DNA from: Ancylobacter defluvii
GTDB taxonomy: Bacteria; Pseudomonadota; Alphaproteobacteria; Rhizobiales; Xanthobacteraceae
NCBI RefSeq assembly: GCF_018390605.1
Contig: NZ_JAHBGD010000024.1
Span: 496,001-560,000, forward strand
Length of the DNA: 64,000 bases
Direction of reading: 5' to 3'
Below, piece after piece: positions 41,781-50,020 of this stretch (its first letter is position 1; each line of letters opens with the position of its first letter). The position numbers and the translations under genes were made by a program. A model generated the notes under the pieces. That model was not told where the DNA came from and ran no database searches. It worked only from the letters and a program-made list of their open reading frames with translations.

Positions 41781-42800
41781 ATGGTCAGCCTCGGCATGGA
41801 ATATTATCTCCCGGTCATCTGGGCACTGCTGCTCGCCGTCGCCGTCGCCCTCTATGTCGTGCTGGACGGTTTCGATCTCGGCATCGGCGTACTGTTCCCC
41901 TTCGCCCGCAGCGAGGTGGAGAAGGACCAGATGATGAACTCGGTCGCCCCGTTCTGGGACGGCAACGAGACCTGGCTGATCCTCGGCGGCGGCGGCCTGC
42001 TCGTCGCCTTTCCCCTCGCCTATTCGATCCTGATGCCGGCGCTCTACCTGCCGATCATCTTCATGCTGCTGGCGCTGGTGTTCCGCGGCGTCGCCTTCGA
42101 GTTCCGCCACGTTGCCGATACCAGCCGCTTCCTGTGGAACATATCCTTCGCCGGCGGCTCGACGCTCGCCGCCTTTTTCCAGGGCGTGCTGCTCGGCGGC
42201 TTCGTGCAGGGCATCAAGGTGGAGAACAACGCCTTCGCCGGCGGCGCGCTCGATTGGGCAACGCCGTTCGCGCTGCTCTGCGGCCTGGCGGTCACCGCCG
42301 GCTACGCGCTGATCGGCGCGGTCTGGCTGATCCTGAAGACCGACGGCGCCGCCCAGGCCCGCGCCCGCCATCATGCCCGGCTGCTGCTGCCGGTGGTGCT
42401 CATCTTCATGGGCATTGTCAGCCTGTGGACGCCGATCGCCTTTCCGCGCATCGCCGACCGCTGGTTCTCGCTGCCGAACCTCTATTACCTGGCGCCGCTG
42501 CCGCTCCTCACCCTGCTCCTCGCCGGCCTGGTGTGGCGCTGGCTGGAGCGCGGTCACGAGCACCTGCCGTTCCTCGGGGTGATCGGGCTGTTCCTGCTCG
42601 GCTATGCCGGCATCGGCGTCTCGATCTTCCCGCACCTCGTGCCGCCGGTGCTCACCGTGTGGGAAACCGCGGCGGCGCCGGCGAGCCAGGTGTTCATGCT
42701 CATCGGCACGGTGTTCATGCTGCCGCTGATCCTGGGCTATGTCGCCTTCGTCTACTGGACCTTCCGCGGCAAGGTGCGCGCCGGCGAGGGCTACCACTAG
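41781..42800 (+). CDS. cydB: Cytochrome bd (CIO-type) ubiquinol oxidase subunit II
   Basis: The 339-residue inner-membrane protein is the CydB/CioB partner, with about eight hydrophobic helices and the family motifs YVVLDGFDLGIG near residue 27 and SVAPFWDGNETWLI near residue 55. GGGGAG lies eight bases before the ATG, and the gene starts five bases after cydA, so the two are one operon. Its end converges with rnhB. Confidence 0.95.
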   Translation: MVSLGMEYYLPVIWALLLAVAVALYVVLDGFDLGIGVLFPFARSEVEKDQMMNSVAPFWDGNETWLILGGGGLLVAFPLAYSILMPALYLPIIFMLLALVFRGVAFEFRHVADTSRFLWNISFAGGSTLAAFFQGVLLGGFVQGIKVENNAFAGGALDWATPFALLCGLAVTAGYALIGAVWLILKTDGAAQARARHHARLLLPVVLIFMGIVSLWTPIAFPRIADRWFSLPNLYYLAPLPLLTLLLAGLVWRWLERGHEHLPFLGVIGLFLLGYAGIGVSIFPHLVPPVLTVWETAAAPASQVFMLIGTVFMLPLILGYVAFVYWTFRGKVRAGEGYH

Positions 42801-42821
42801 CCCGCCTAGACCGGGCGCCCT

Positions 42822-43472
42822 CTATTCCGCCGCTTCGCTCTCCCGCGCCAGCCGCAGGCGGATCGGCGCGAAGGAGGTGCGGTGGTGGCGGCACACGCCG
42901 AGCCGCTCCAGCGCCGCGCCGTGCTCCGGCGTCCCGTAGCCCATGTGCCGCTCGAAGCCGTAGCCGGGGTTGAGCCGCCCGAGTTCGCCCATCAGCCGGT
43001 CGCGCGTCACCTTGGCGACGATGGAGGCCGCGGCGATCGAGGCGACCAGACCGTCGCCGCCGATGATCGCCCGCGCGGCGCAGCCGACCGGCGGCAGGTC
43101 GTTGCCGTCTACCAGCAGCAGCCGCGGCGCCCGCGGCAGGCCCTGCGCCGCCCGCGCCAGCGCCCACAGCGTCGCCTGGCGGATATTGGTGGCGTCGATG
43201 CGCGCCGGCGGGGCGAAGGCGACCGACACCTCCGCCGTCTCGCAGATGATCTCGTAGAGCGCCTCGCGGCGCGCGGCGGAAAGCTTCTTGGAATCGTCGA
43301 GCCCGTCCGGCACCCGCGCCGGATCGAGGATCACCGCCGCCGCCACTACCGGCCCGGCCCAGGGGCCGCGCCCGACCTCGTCGGCGCCAGCCACCGGCAC
43401 CTCGCCTATCCGCCAGGCGGCGGCCTCATGGGCGAAATCGGGACCGGAACGGTGGAGCGGGCGCGGAGGCAT
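42822..43472 (-). CDS. rnhB: Ribonuclease HII
   Basis: RNase HII cuts RNA in RNA/DNA hybrids and single ribonucleotides in DNA. The 216-residue protein has the active-site acidic residues in [13 protein letters not shown] (about residues 28-40) and LLVDGND (about 121-127). The family [10 protein letters not shown] block and the HMGYGTPEH near the C-terminus are also present. It converges with cydB and is divergent from marC. The region upstream (43473-43649) shows no further gene. Confidence 0.95.
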   Translation of the reverse strand: MPPRPLHRSGPDFAHEAAAWRIGEVPVAGADEVGRGPWAGPVVAAAVILDPARVPDGLDDSKKLSAARREALYEIICETAEVSVAFAPPARIDATNIRQATLWALARAAQGLPRAPRLLLVDGNDLPPVGCAARAIIGGDGLVASIAAASIVAKVTRDRLMGELGRLNPGYGFERHMGYGTPEHGAALERLGVCRHHRTSFAPIRLRLARESEAAE

Positions 43473-43649
43473 TTTTCAGGGCGATTCGAGAGCGACGGAT
43501 TGTGCGCCGACCATGCGTCTCTATGCTGCCGGACGCAACGCCCGCAGAGCGCCCTCGTGTCGCCACAAGCGCGGCATGTGGATATCGGCAGGATCGGGAT
43601 GCACCCCGCGGCGGCGACCGTCTCGGGGCGACCTCACACGGGCGATGCG

Positions 43650-44273
43650 ATGAACTGGTCGGAACGCTTACAGGAATTCGTCACCTTCTGGGTCGTTCTC
43701 GACCCGATCGGCACCTTGCCGGTGTTCCTCGCGGTCACTGCCGGGCTGGCGCCCGCCGTGCGGCGGAAGGCGGCGGTGCTGGCGGTGATCATCGCCTTCG
43801 CCGTGCTGGTGTTCTTCGCGCTGGCCGGGCACTGGCTGCTCAACGCGATGGATGTCTCCATCGCCTCGTTCCAGATCGCCGGCGGCATAGTGCTGTTCCT
43901 GTTCGCGCTCAGCATGATCCATGGCGGCCATACCCAGAGCGCGCATCCCGAGATCGGCGCCAACCCGATGGACATTGCCGTCTACCCGCTGGCCATCCCC
44001 TCCATCGCCGGTCCGGGGGCGATGCTGGCGGCGGTGGTGCTGTCGGACGATGCCCGGCACGACTTCACCGACCGCATGCTCACCCTCGGCACCATGAGCC
44101 TGGTGCTGCTCGTCACCCTCACCATCCTGCTCTGCGCCGGCTTCCTGTCGCGGCTGATCGGCCGCGGCGGCGGCGCGATCATCTCGCGGGTGATGGGCAT
44201 GATCCTGGCGGCGATGGCCATCGACCTCATTCTCAGCGCCACCGCCCATTGGCTGAACCTGCCACCGATCTGA
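43650..44273 (+). CDS. MarC family integral membrane protein
   Basis: The 207-residue inner-membrane protein has six hydrophobic helices in the MarC (UPF0056) arrangement, with VVLDPIGTLPVFLAV at the N-terminus, YPLAIPSIAGPGAML in the centre and GAIISRVMGMILAAMA near the end. These motifs are diagnostic. MarC was once linked to multiple antibiotic resistance, but that role was not upheld and the function remains unknown. I begin it at 43650; an in-frame extension upstream has no membrane or family features. Confidence 0.88.
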   Translation: MNWSERLQEFVTFWVVLDPIGTLPVFLAVTAGLAPAVRRKAAVLAVIIAFAVLVFFALAGHWLLNAMDVSIASFQIAGGIVLFLFALSMIHGGHTQSAHPEIGANPMDIAVYPLAIPSIAGPGAMLAAVVLSDDARHDFTDRMLTLGTMSLVLLVTLTILLCAGFLSRLIGRGGGAIISRVMGMILAAMAIDLILSATAHWLNLPPI

Positions 44274-44297
44274 GCGGGGCGAGACGGCGCCGGCCGC

Positions 44298-45179
44298 TCA
44301 GGTCTCGACCGGCGGCGGCGGGCCGAGATGCTTGGCCAGGAAGGTGCCGGTGCGGGTCCAGGCGAGCGCCGCAGCCTGGGGATCGTAGCGCGTCGGGTTG
44401 GTATCGTTGTTGAAGGCGTGATTGGCACCCTCATAGATATGAATGGTGAAGTCCTTGCCGGCCTTCTTGAGCGCCTCCTCATAGGGTGGGATGCCCTCAT
44501 TGATGCGCGTATCGAGCCCGCCATATTGCAGCAGCAGCGCCGCCTTGATGTCCGGCACCTTGTCCAGCGGCGGCTGCGCGCCGTAATAGGCGACGCCGGC
44601 CTTCAGTTGCGGGCTCGCCTCCGCGAGCAGGTTCACCATGCCGCCGCCCCAGCAGAACCCCACCGCCCCCACCGATCCGGTCGAGGCCTCGTGGCGGGCG
44701 AGGAAAGCGACCGCATCGACGGCGCGCGCCAGCGTGGCCGGGCGGTCGAGCGCGGCGATCATGTCCCGCGCCTTGTCCTCGTCGGCAGGCGTGCCGCCAT
44801 CGGCCGAGAGCAGGTCGATGCCGAAGGCGAGGTAGCCCTCAAGCGCCAGGCGACGGGTAATGTCGCGGATATGCGGGTTGAGGCCGCGATTTTCGTGGAT
44901 CACCAGCACCGCCGGCCGCTTGGCGTCGACGCGCTTGGCGCGGGCGAGCAGGCCGCTGACATTCTTGCCGCCGGACAGGAAGCCCGCCGTCGAGATGTCG
45001 AGCCGCGGATCGTCCTCGGCGACGACGGCGGCGCGGGCATAGTCGTTGGAGAGCAGCGGCAGCATGGCGCTCGCCGCCGCGACCGAGCCGGCCAGGGTGA
45101 TGAGCCCGTCCATGAAATCCCGCCGGCCGATCTGGCCATGGGTGAAGCGGTCGTAGAGATCGATGATGCGCTGGTCCAT
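44298..45179 (-). CDS. Dienelactone hydrolase family protein with Tat-like N-terminus
   Basis: The 293-residue alpha/beta hydrolase has the dienelactone hydrolase features: HENRGLN, the nucleophile Cys in GFCWGGGM, an Asp in GGLDTR and His in EGANHAFNN. A Cys-Asp-His triad is therefore intact. The N-terminus carries a twin-arginine-like motif (GRRDFMDGLI) and a hydrophobic stretch, so it is probably exported folded by Tat. The ATG at 45179 has GGGAGGA at a proper distance. The substrate is unknown. Confidence 0.88.
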   Translation of the reverse strand: MDQRIIDLYDRFTHGQIGRRDFMDGLITLAGSVAAASAMLPLLSNDYARAAVVAEDDPRLDISTAGFLSGGKNVSGLLARAKRVDAKRPAVLVIHENRGLNPHIRDITRRLALEGYLAFGIDLLSADGGTPADEDKARDMIAALDRPATLARAVDAVAFLARHEASTGSVGAVGFCWGGGMVNLLAEASPQLKAGVAYYGAQPPLDKVPDIKAALLLQYGGLDTRINEGIPPYEEALKKAGKDFTIHIYEGANHAFNNDTNPTRYDPQAAALAWTRTGTFLAKHLGPPPPVET

Positions 45180-45365
45180 TGGCGTTCCTCCCAGGGAGCC
45201 GCAGGGTGGACCCGATCGCCTCCTCGCGCACATCAGAAATCGGCGAGCGGCATTGGCGGCTACAGCTGACGGACCTACGGATCGCGCGCCACCACCCCTG
45301 CCACCAAGCAGAAAGGGCGCAGCCTCCGCCGCGCCCTCTCCCTATTCCACAGCGCACAGATCTCG

Positions 45366-45596
45366 TCAGAAACCCATGCCGCATCCGAAGCCGGGTCTCC
45401 CGGCTTCGGCACCCAAAACCGCAGGGGCGGTTGGACTTCTATCAGAAGTCCATGCCGCATCCGAAGCCGGGCTCGCCCGGCTTCGACACTCAAGACCGCA
45501 GAGGCGGAGTGGATTTCGTCAGAAACCCATGCCGCATCCGAAGCCGGGTTCTTCCGGCTTCGGCACCCAAAACCGCAGGGGCGGAGTGGACTTCGA
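45366..45596. repeat. Three tandem 76-78 bp repeats ending at the groEL stop
   Basis: Units begin at 45366, 45442 and 45519, each starting TCAGAA, and a fourth partial match is the groEL end itself at 45597. Each unit holds a strong hairpin of CCGAAGCCGG with CCGGCTTCGG (for example 45385-45395 with 45399-45409). Read on the minus strand each ends like groEL, with a GMGF-stop or GMDF-stop codon string. The units therefore look like duplications of the groEL 3' end plus its hairpin. Confidence 0.85.
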
Positions 45597-47279
<1,683 letters not shown>

Positions 47280-47323
47280 TCAGCGGGCGCGGGGCGTGCC
47301 GGTCGGGGTGCCGGCGGCCGGTA

Positions 47324-47620
47324 TCAGCCGACGATGCCCATGACGTCGGATTCCTTCATGATGAGGTAGTCGACGCCGTCGAGCTTCACCTCGGTGCCGG
47401 ACCACTTGCCGAACAGCACGCGGTCGCCGGCCTTCACGTCGAGCGGAACCAGCTTGCCGGCTTCGTCGCGGGCGCCGGGGCCGACGGAGACGACTTCGCC
47501 CTGCGAGGGCTTTTCCTTGGCGCTGTCGGGGATGATGATGCCGCCGGCGGTCTTCTCTTCAGCGTCGATACGCTTCACCACGATGCGGTCGTGCAGGGGA
47601 CGGAACTTGAGCTTGGCCAT
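47324..47620 (-). CDS. groES: Co-chaperonin GroES (10 kDa)
   Basis: The 98-residue protein is the GroEL cap. It opens with [13 protein letters not shown] and has the mobile-loop [18 protein letters not shown] (about residues 20-37) and the [21 protein letters not shown] ending, seen in parts. It is the first gene of groESL, 89 bases before groEL, and has a CIRCE operator about 70 bases upstream. Confidence 0.98.
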   Translation of the reverse strand: MAKLKFRPLHDRIVVKRIDAEEKTAGGIIIPDSAKEKPSQGEVVSVGPGARDEAGKLVPLDVKAGDRVLFGKWSGTEVKLDGVDYLIMKESDVMGIVG

Positions 47621-47689
47621 CGGTGATCCTCGGCTATTCCTCTATGGCGCCGGCACGGCGCCGGCATGACACCCGCTGGGGCAGGCCGG

Positions 47690-47716
47690 CTGGCACTCGG
47701 GGCAAATGAGTGCCAA
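47690..47716 (-). promoter_or_regulatory. CIRCE operator (HrcA site) of groESL
   Basis: CTGGCACTC, nine bases, GAGTGCCAA is an inverted repeat that matches the CIRCE consensus TTAGCACTC-N9-GAGTGCTAA closely and has the usual alphaproteobacterial C/G variants. It lies 70 bases upstream of groES, so HrcA repression of groESL is expected. Confidence 0.93.
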
Positions 47717-47816
47717 AGCCGCTGCCGAGATAGGCAGGCCATGAGGCGGAGTCAAGGCGAGGACCGCGGGCACCGGCGAATTCCCGTGCCACGACAACCC
47801 GGCCCTCCAGACGCCG

Positions 47817-47849
47817 AAGGCCCGACCCGCGGGCGGCGGGCCGGGCCTT
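47817..47849 (-). terminator. GC-rich hairpin after phaP
   Basis: A 14-bp stem with one mismatch (47817-47830 with 47836-47849) lies just beyond the phasin stop. There is no T-run on the minus strand, so it could stop or protect the transcript rather than be a classical terminator. Confidence 0.5.
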
Positions 47850-47874
47850 CCGAAATCCGGAGGTCAGGAAGGCG

Positions 47875-48363
47875 TCAGGAAGCCTTCTTGATGTTCTTCT
47901 CGACCGAGGCCTTGATCGGCTCGGCGGTCTCGCTCGCGACCTTCTGGGCCAGCACCGAGAGATCCTTGGCCTGGGCCGAGAGCACGTCGAACTGCTTGCG
48001 CAGGTGGCCGGTGGAAAGCTCCACCGCCTCGGACAGGCTCTTGGTGCCGAGCAGGGCGCTGAAATAGTCGAAGGTGGAATTCACATTGGCGCGCAGGGCC
48101 TCGAGCGCCAGCGTGTTGTACTCGGCGACGCCCTTGGAGGCGGTCGTATAGGTATCCTCGAGGAGGTCGGTGGTCTCCTCGGCCTGCGACTTCAGCTTCT
48201 CATAGGCGTCGCGGGCGTTCTGCACGCTCTTCTCGGTCATTTCACGCACCGCGGCGGGAACTTCGAGATTCGGCATGTCGAACTTCGGCAGCGCCGACTC
48301 GAACGCCGCGGCGGCGGCCTTCACGGTCTTCTTCGGGGTCGGGGTAGCAGTAGCCTCGGTCAT
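47875..48363 (-). CDS. phaP: Phasin (PHA granule-associated protein)
   Basis: Phasins coat polyhydroxyalkanoate granules. The 162-residue protein is mostly amphipathic helix (about residues 45-155) with the phasin motifs VREMTEKSVQNARDAYEKLK, NTLALEALRANVNSTFDYF and LLGTKSLSEAVELSTGHLRKQF, given by position. A Lys/Ala/Thr-rich N-terminus precedes it. The ATG at 48363 has AGGA eight bases upstream. A 33-bp palindrome resembling a PhaR operator lies 130 bases upstream. A second, larger phasin gene lies next to it on the same strand. Confidence 0.93.
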   Translation of the reverse strand: MTEATATPTPKKTVKAAAAAFESALPKFDMPNLEVPAAVREMTEKSVQNARDAYEKLKSQAEETTDLLEDTYTTASKGVAEYNTLALEALRANVNSTFDYFSALLGTKSLSEAVELSTGHLRKQFDVLSAQAKDLSVLAQKVASETAEPIKASVEKNIKKAS

Positions 48364-48493
48364 CGGTTTGTCCTCGCGTTCACGGGTGCTCAATCAACTT
48401 GCCCGTCCAGGCCCGCGGCGCGGATCGGGCACGGCGCTCGGAAAACGCGAGCGGGGGATGAACTCCCGCCCTTTCCGACTTCGCATCGCTTAT

Positions 48494-48526
48494 TTGTGCA
48501 ATGCAATATCATATTGCAATGCACAA
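48494..48526 (-). promoter_or_regulatory. PhaR-like palindromic operator upstream of phaP
   Basis: A 33-bp palindrome with one mismatched pair is centred on 48510. Each arm carries TGC-N3-GCA followed by CAA on the outward-reading strand: TGCATTGCACAA on the minus strand and TGCAATGCACAA on the plus strand. PhaR regulators of PHA synthesis in alphaproteobacteria bind TGC...GCA-type sequences, from memory, and the site is before a phasin gene. The assignment is inference from resemblance and place. Confidence 0.6.
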
Positions 48527-48640
48527 TCAACCCGGCTGTGCAGATTTTTTGCCGGGCATCTCTCGCAGGAACTGAAAAGACGGCATGATACGGTAACGCG
48601 GGCGTTGCCGAACAGTTGCGCGGAAACCGCGCCGACAGTG

Positions 48641-49735
48641 TCACTCCTGCACGGCAGGACGCGTGGCCTCGAGCGCCGGGGCCGTCGCCGCAGGTTCGGC
48701 GGCCGAGGGCGTTTCGGGAGCAACAGCCGCCGCCGGCGCCTTGGCGATCGGTGACGGCCCGGCCGCAGGTTTGGCGGCGGCGCGCCGGGGCACCGGAGGC
48801 TTGGCGACGGCAGGCGGCTTAGCCGCAGCGGCGGCGACCTTACCAGCCGTGGGAGCTTTAGCGCTGGCCGGCGCCTTGGCGGCAGCGCGCCGGGCCGTCG
48901 GAGGCTTGACGGCCGGCGTTTTGGCGACCGGTGCCGTCACCGGCGAGGATGGAGCGGCCGACACCGGCTTCGCCGGCTCGGCGGCGGGCGGCATGCTCGC
49001 GGTGGCCTTTATCGCGACCGGCGCCGTTGCCGTCGACCTGGCCGCCGCACGCTTCGCCGCCGCGGGCTTGGTCGTTGCAGGTTTCACCGTTGCAGGTTTC
49101 GCCGTTGCAGACTTGGTCGCCGGAGCTTCGACCGGCGCCGCCGTCACGATAGATGTCGTCGCGACAGGCTTCGGGGCTGCGGATTTTGCAGAAGCCGCTG
49201 CAACCGGTTTGGTCGCAACCGGCGCAGCAACGGCAGACTTGGCCACGACGGGCTTAGCCACGGCAGGCTTGACCGTCGCAGGCTTCGCGGCGGCGGGCTG
49301 GGCAGGCGCCGCCGTTGGTGGCGTCGCCGCCTTGGGCGCTCCGGGGCGCATGGGCGTGCCGCTTGGCTTGGCGGCAGTGCTCTCGGCAGCAACGAAGCCG
49401 GCCTGCGACAGAACGCGGACCTGTTCGCCGAGCCGCTGCGCCTGCCGGGTCACGAACTCCTCGTTCAGCCGCCTCCATTCCTCCAGCGACGACGCCTTTG
49501 CCAGGCGGCCGGCGAACTCGAAGGCGGCGGCGATGTTGGCGGCGGCGAAATCGACCGTGGTCCGCCCAAGTCCGCGGGCGTTCTGCTGGGCGGCATCCAC
49601 CCGGCGTTCGACATCGCTCAGCGCCTTGTGGGCGGCACCGAACATGTTGTCGATGGCGGAGCGCGCCTGGTCCACGCCCTGCTCGGCGAAGTTCCGCAGG
49701 TGGTTAGGAATGTCCAGCTTGGGATCCTGGGCCAT
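48641..49735 (-). CDS. Phasin with long AKP-rich histone-like C-terminus (PhaF-like)
   Basis: The 364-residue protein has an N-terminal phasin domain (about residues 1-118: NHLRNFAEQGVDQARSAIDNMFG, then NIAAAFEFAGRLAKASSLEEW). A 240-residue Ala/Lys/Pro tail follows with repeating AKPAxxKP words (AAKPATVKPAVAKP) and basic clusters such as RRAAAK. This plan copies PhaF of pseudomonads, whose phasin part binds granules and whose H1-like tail binds DNA to place granules on the nucleoid. The start has a strong GGGAGGA. It precedes phaP on the same strand, separated by the PhaR-like palindrome. Confidence 0.85.
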   Translation of the reverse strand: MAQDPKLDIPNHLRNFAEQGVDQARSAIDNMFGAAHKALSDVERRVDAAQQNARGLGRTTVDFAAANIAAAFEFAGRLAKASSLEEWRRLNEEFVTRQAQRLGEQVRVLSQAGFVAAESTAAKPSGTPMRPGAPKAATPPTAAPAQPAAAKPATVKPAVAKPVVAKSAVAAPVATKPVAAASAKSAAPKPVATTSIVTAAPVEAPATKSATAKPATVKPATTKPAAAKRAAARSTATAPVAIKATASMPPAAEPAKPVSAAPSSPVTAPVAKTPAVKPPTARRAAAKAPASAKAPTAGKVAAAAAKPPAVAKPPVPRRAAAKPAAGPSPIAKAPAAAVAPETPSAAEPAATAPALEATRPAVQE

Positions 49736-50020
49736 CGACGTCCTCCCCTCGTTATGCCTGCATGATACCGCGGCGCACGCCAGCGTCCATGCGCAGCGTC
49801 ACATACGACTAAAGTATCGTTCACACTACGAAAGGCAATCGGAATCGGGGTCGGCTTCTGGTCGCATCCGGTTAACCGCGAAACGCGAAGCGGCCCGCCG
49901 GACGACGCGGCGGCATGGCGCGAGGCCACCGCCCGCCTTATGATCATGGCGATGGAGGTCACCCTCGGGCACCTCCGCTGGCTTTTTCCCGTCCCCGTGC
50001 GGAGCGAACAGTTCGGGTTC

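Noticed and set aside
43473..43649. Longer start for the MarC gene
   Set aside because: The frame extends upstream, but that part is Arg/Gln-rich without membrane or family features.
45366..45596. Possible CRISPR array
   Set aside because: Whole 76-78 bp units repeat with no unique spacers, and no cas gene is present; these are tandem duplications.
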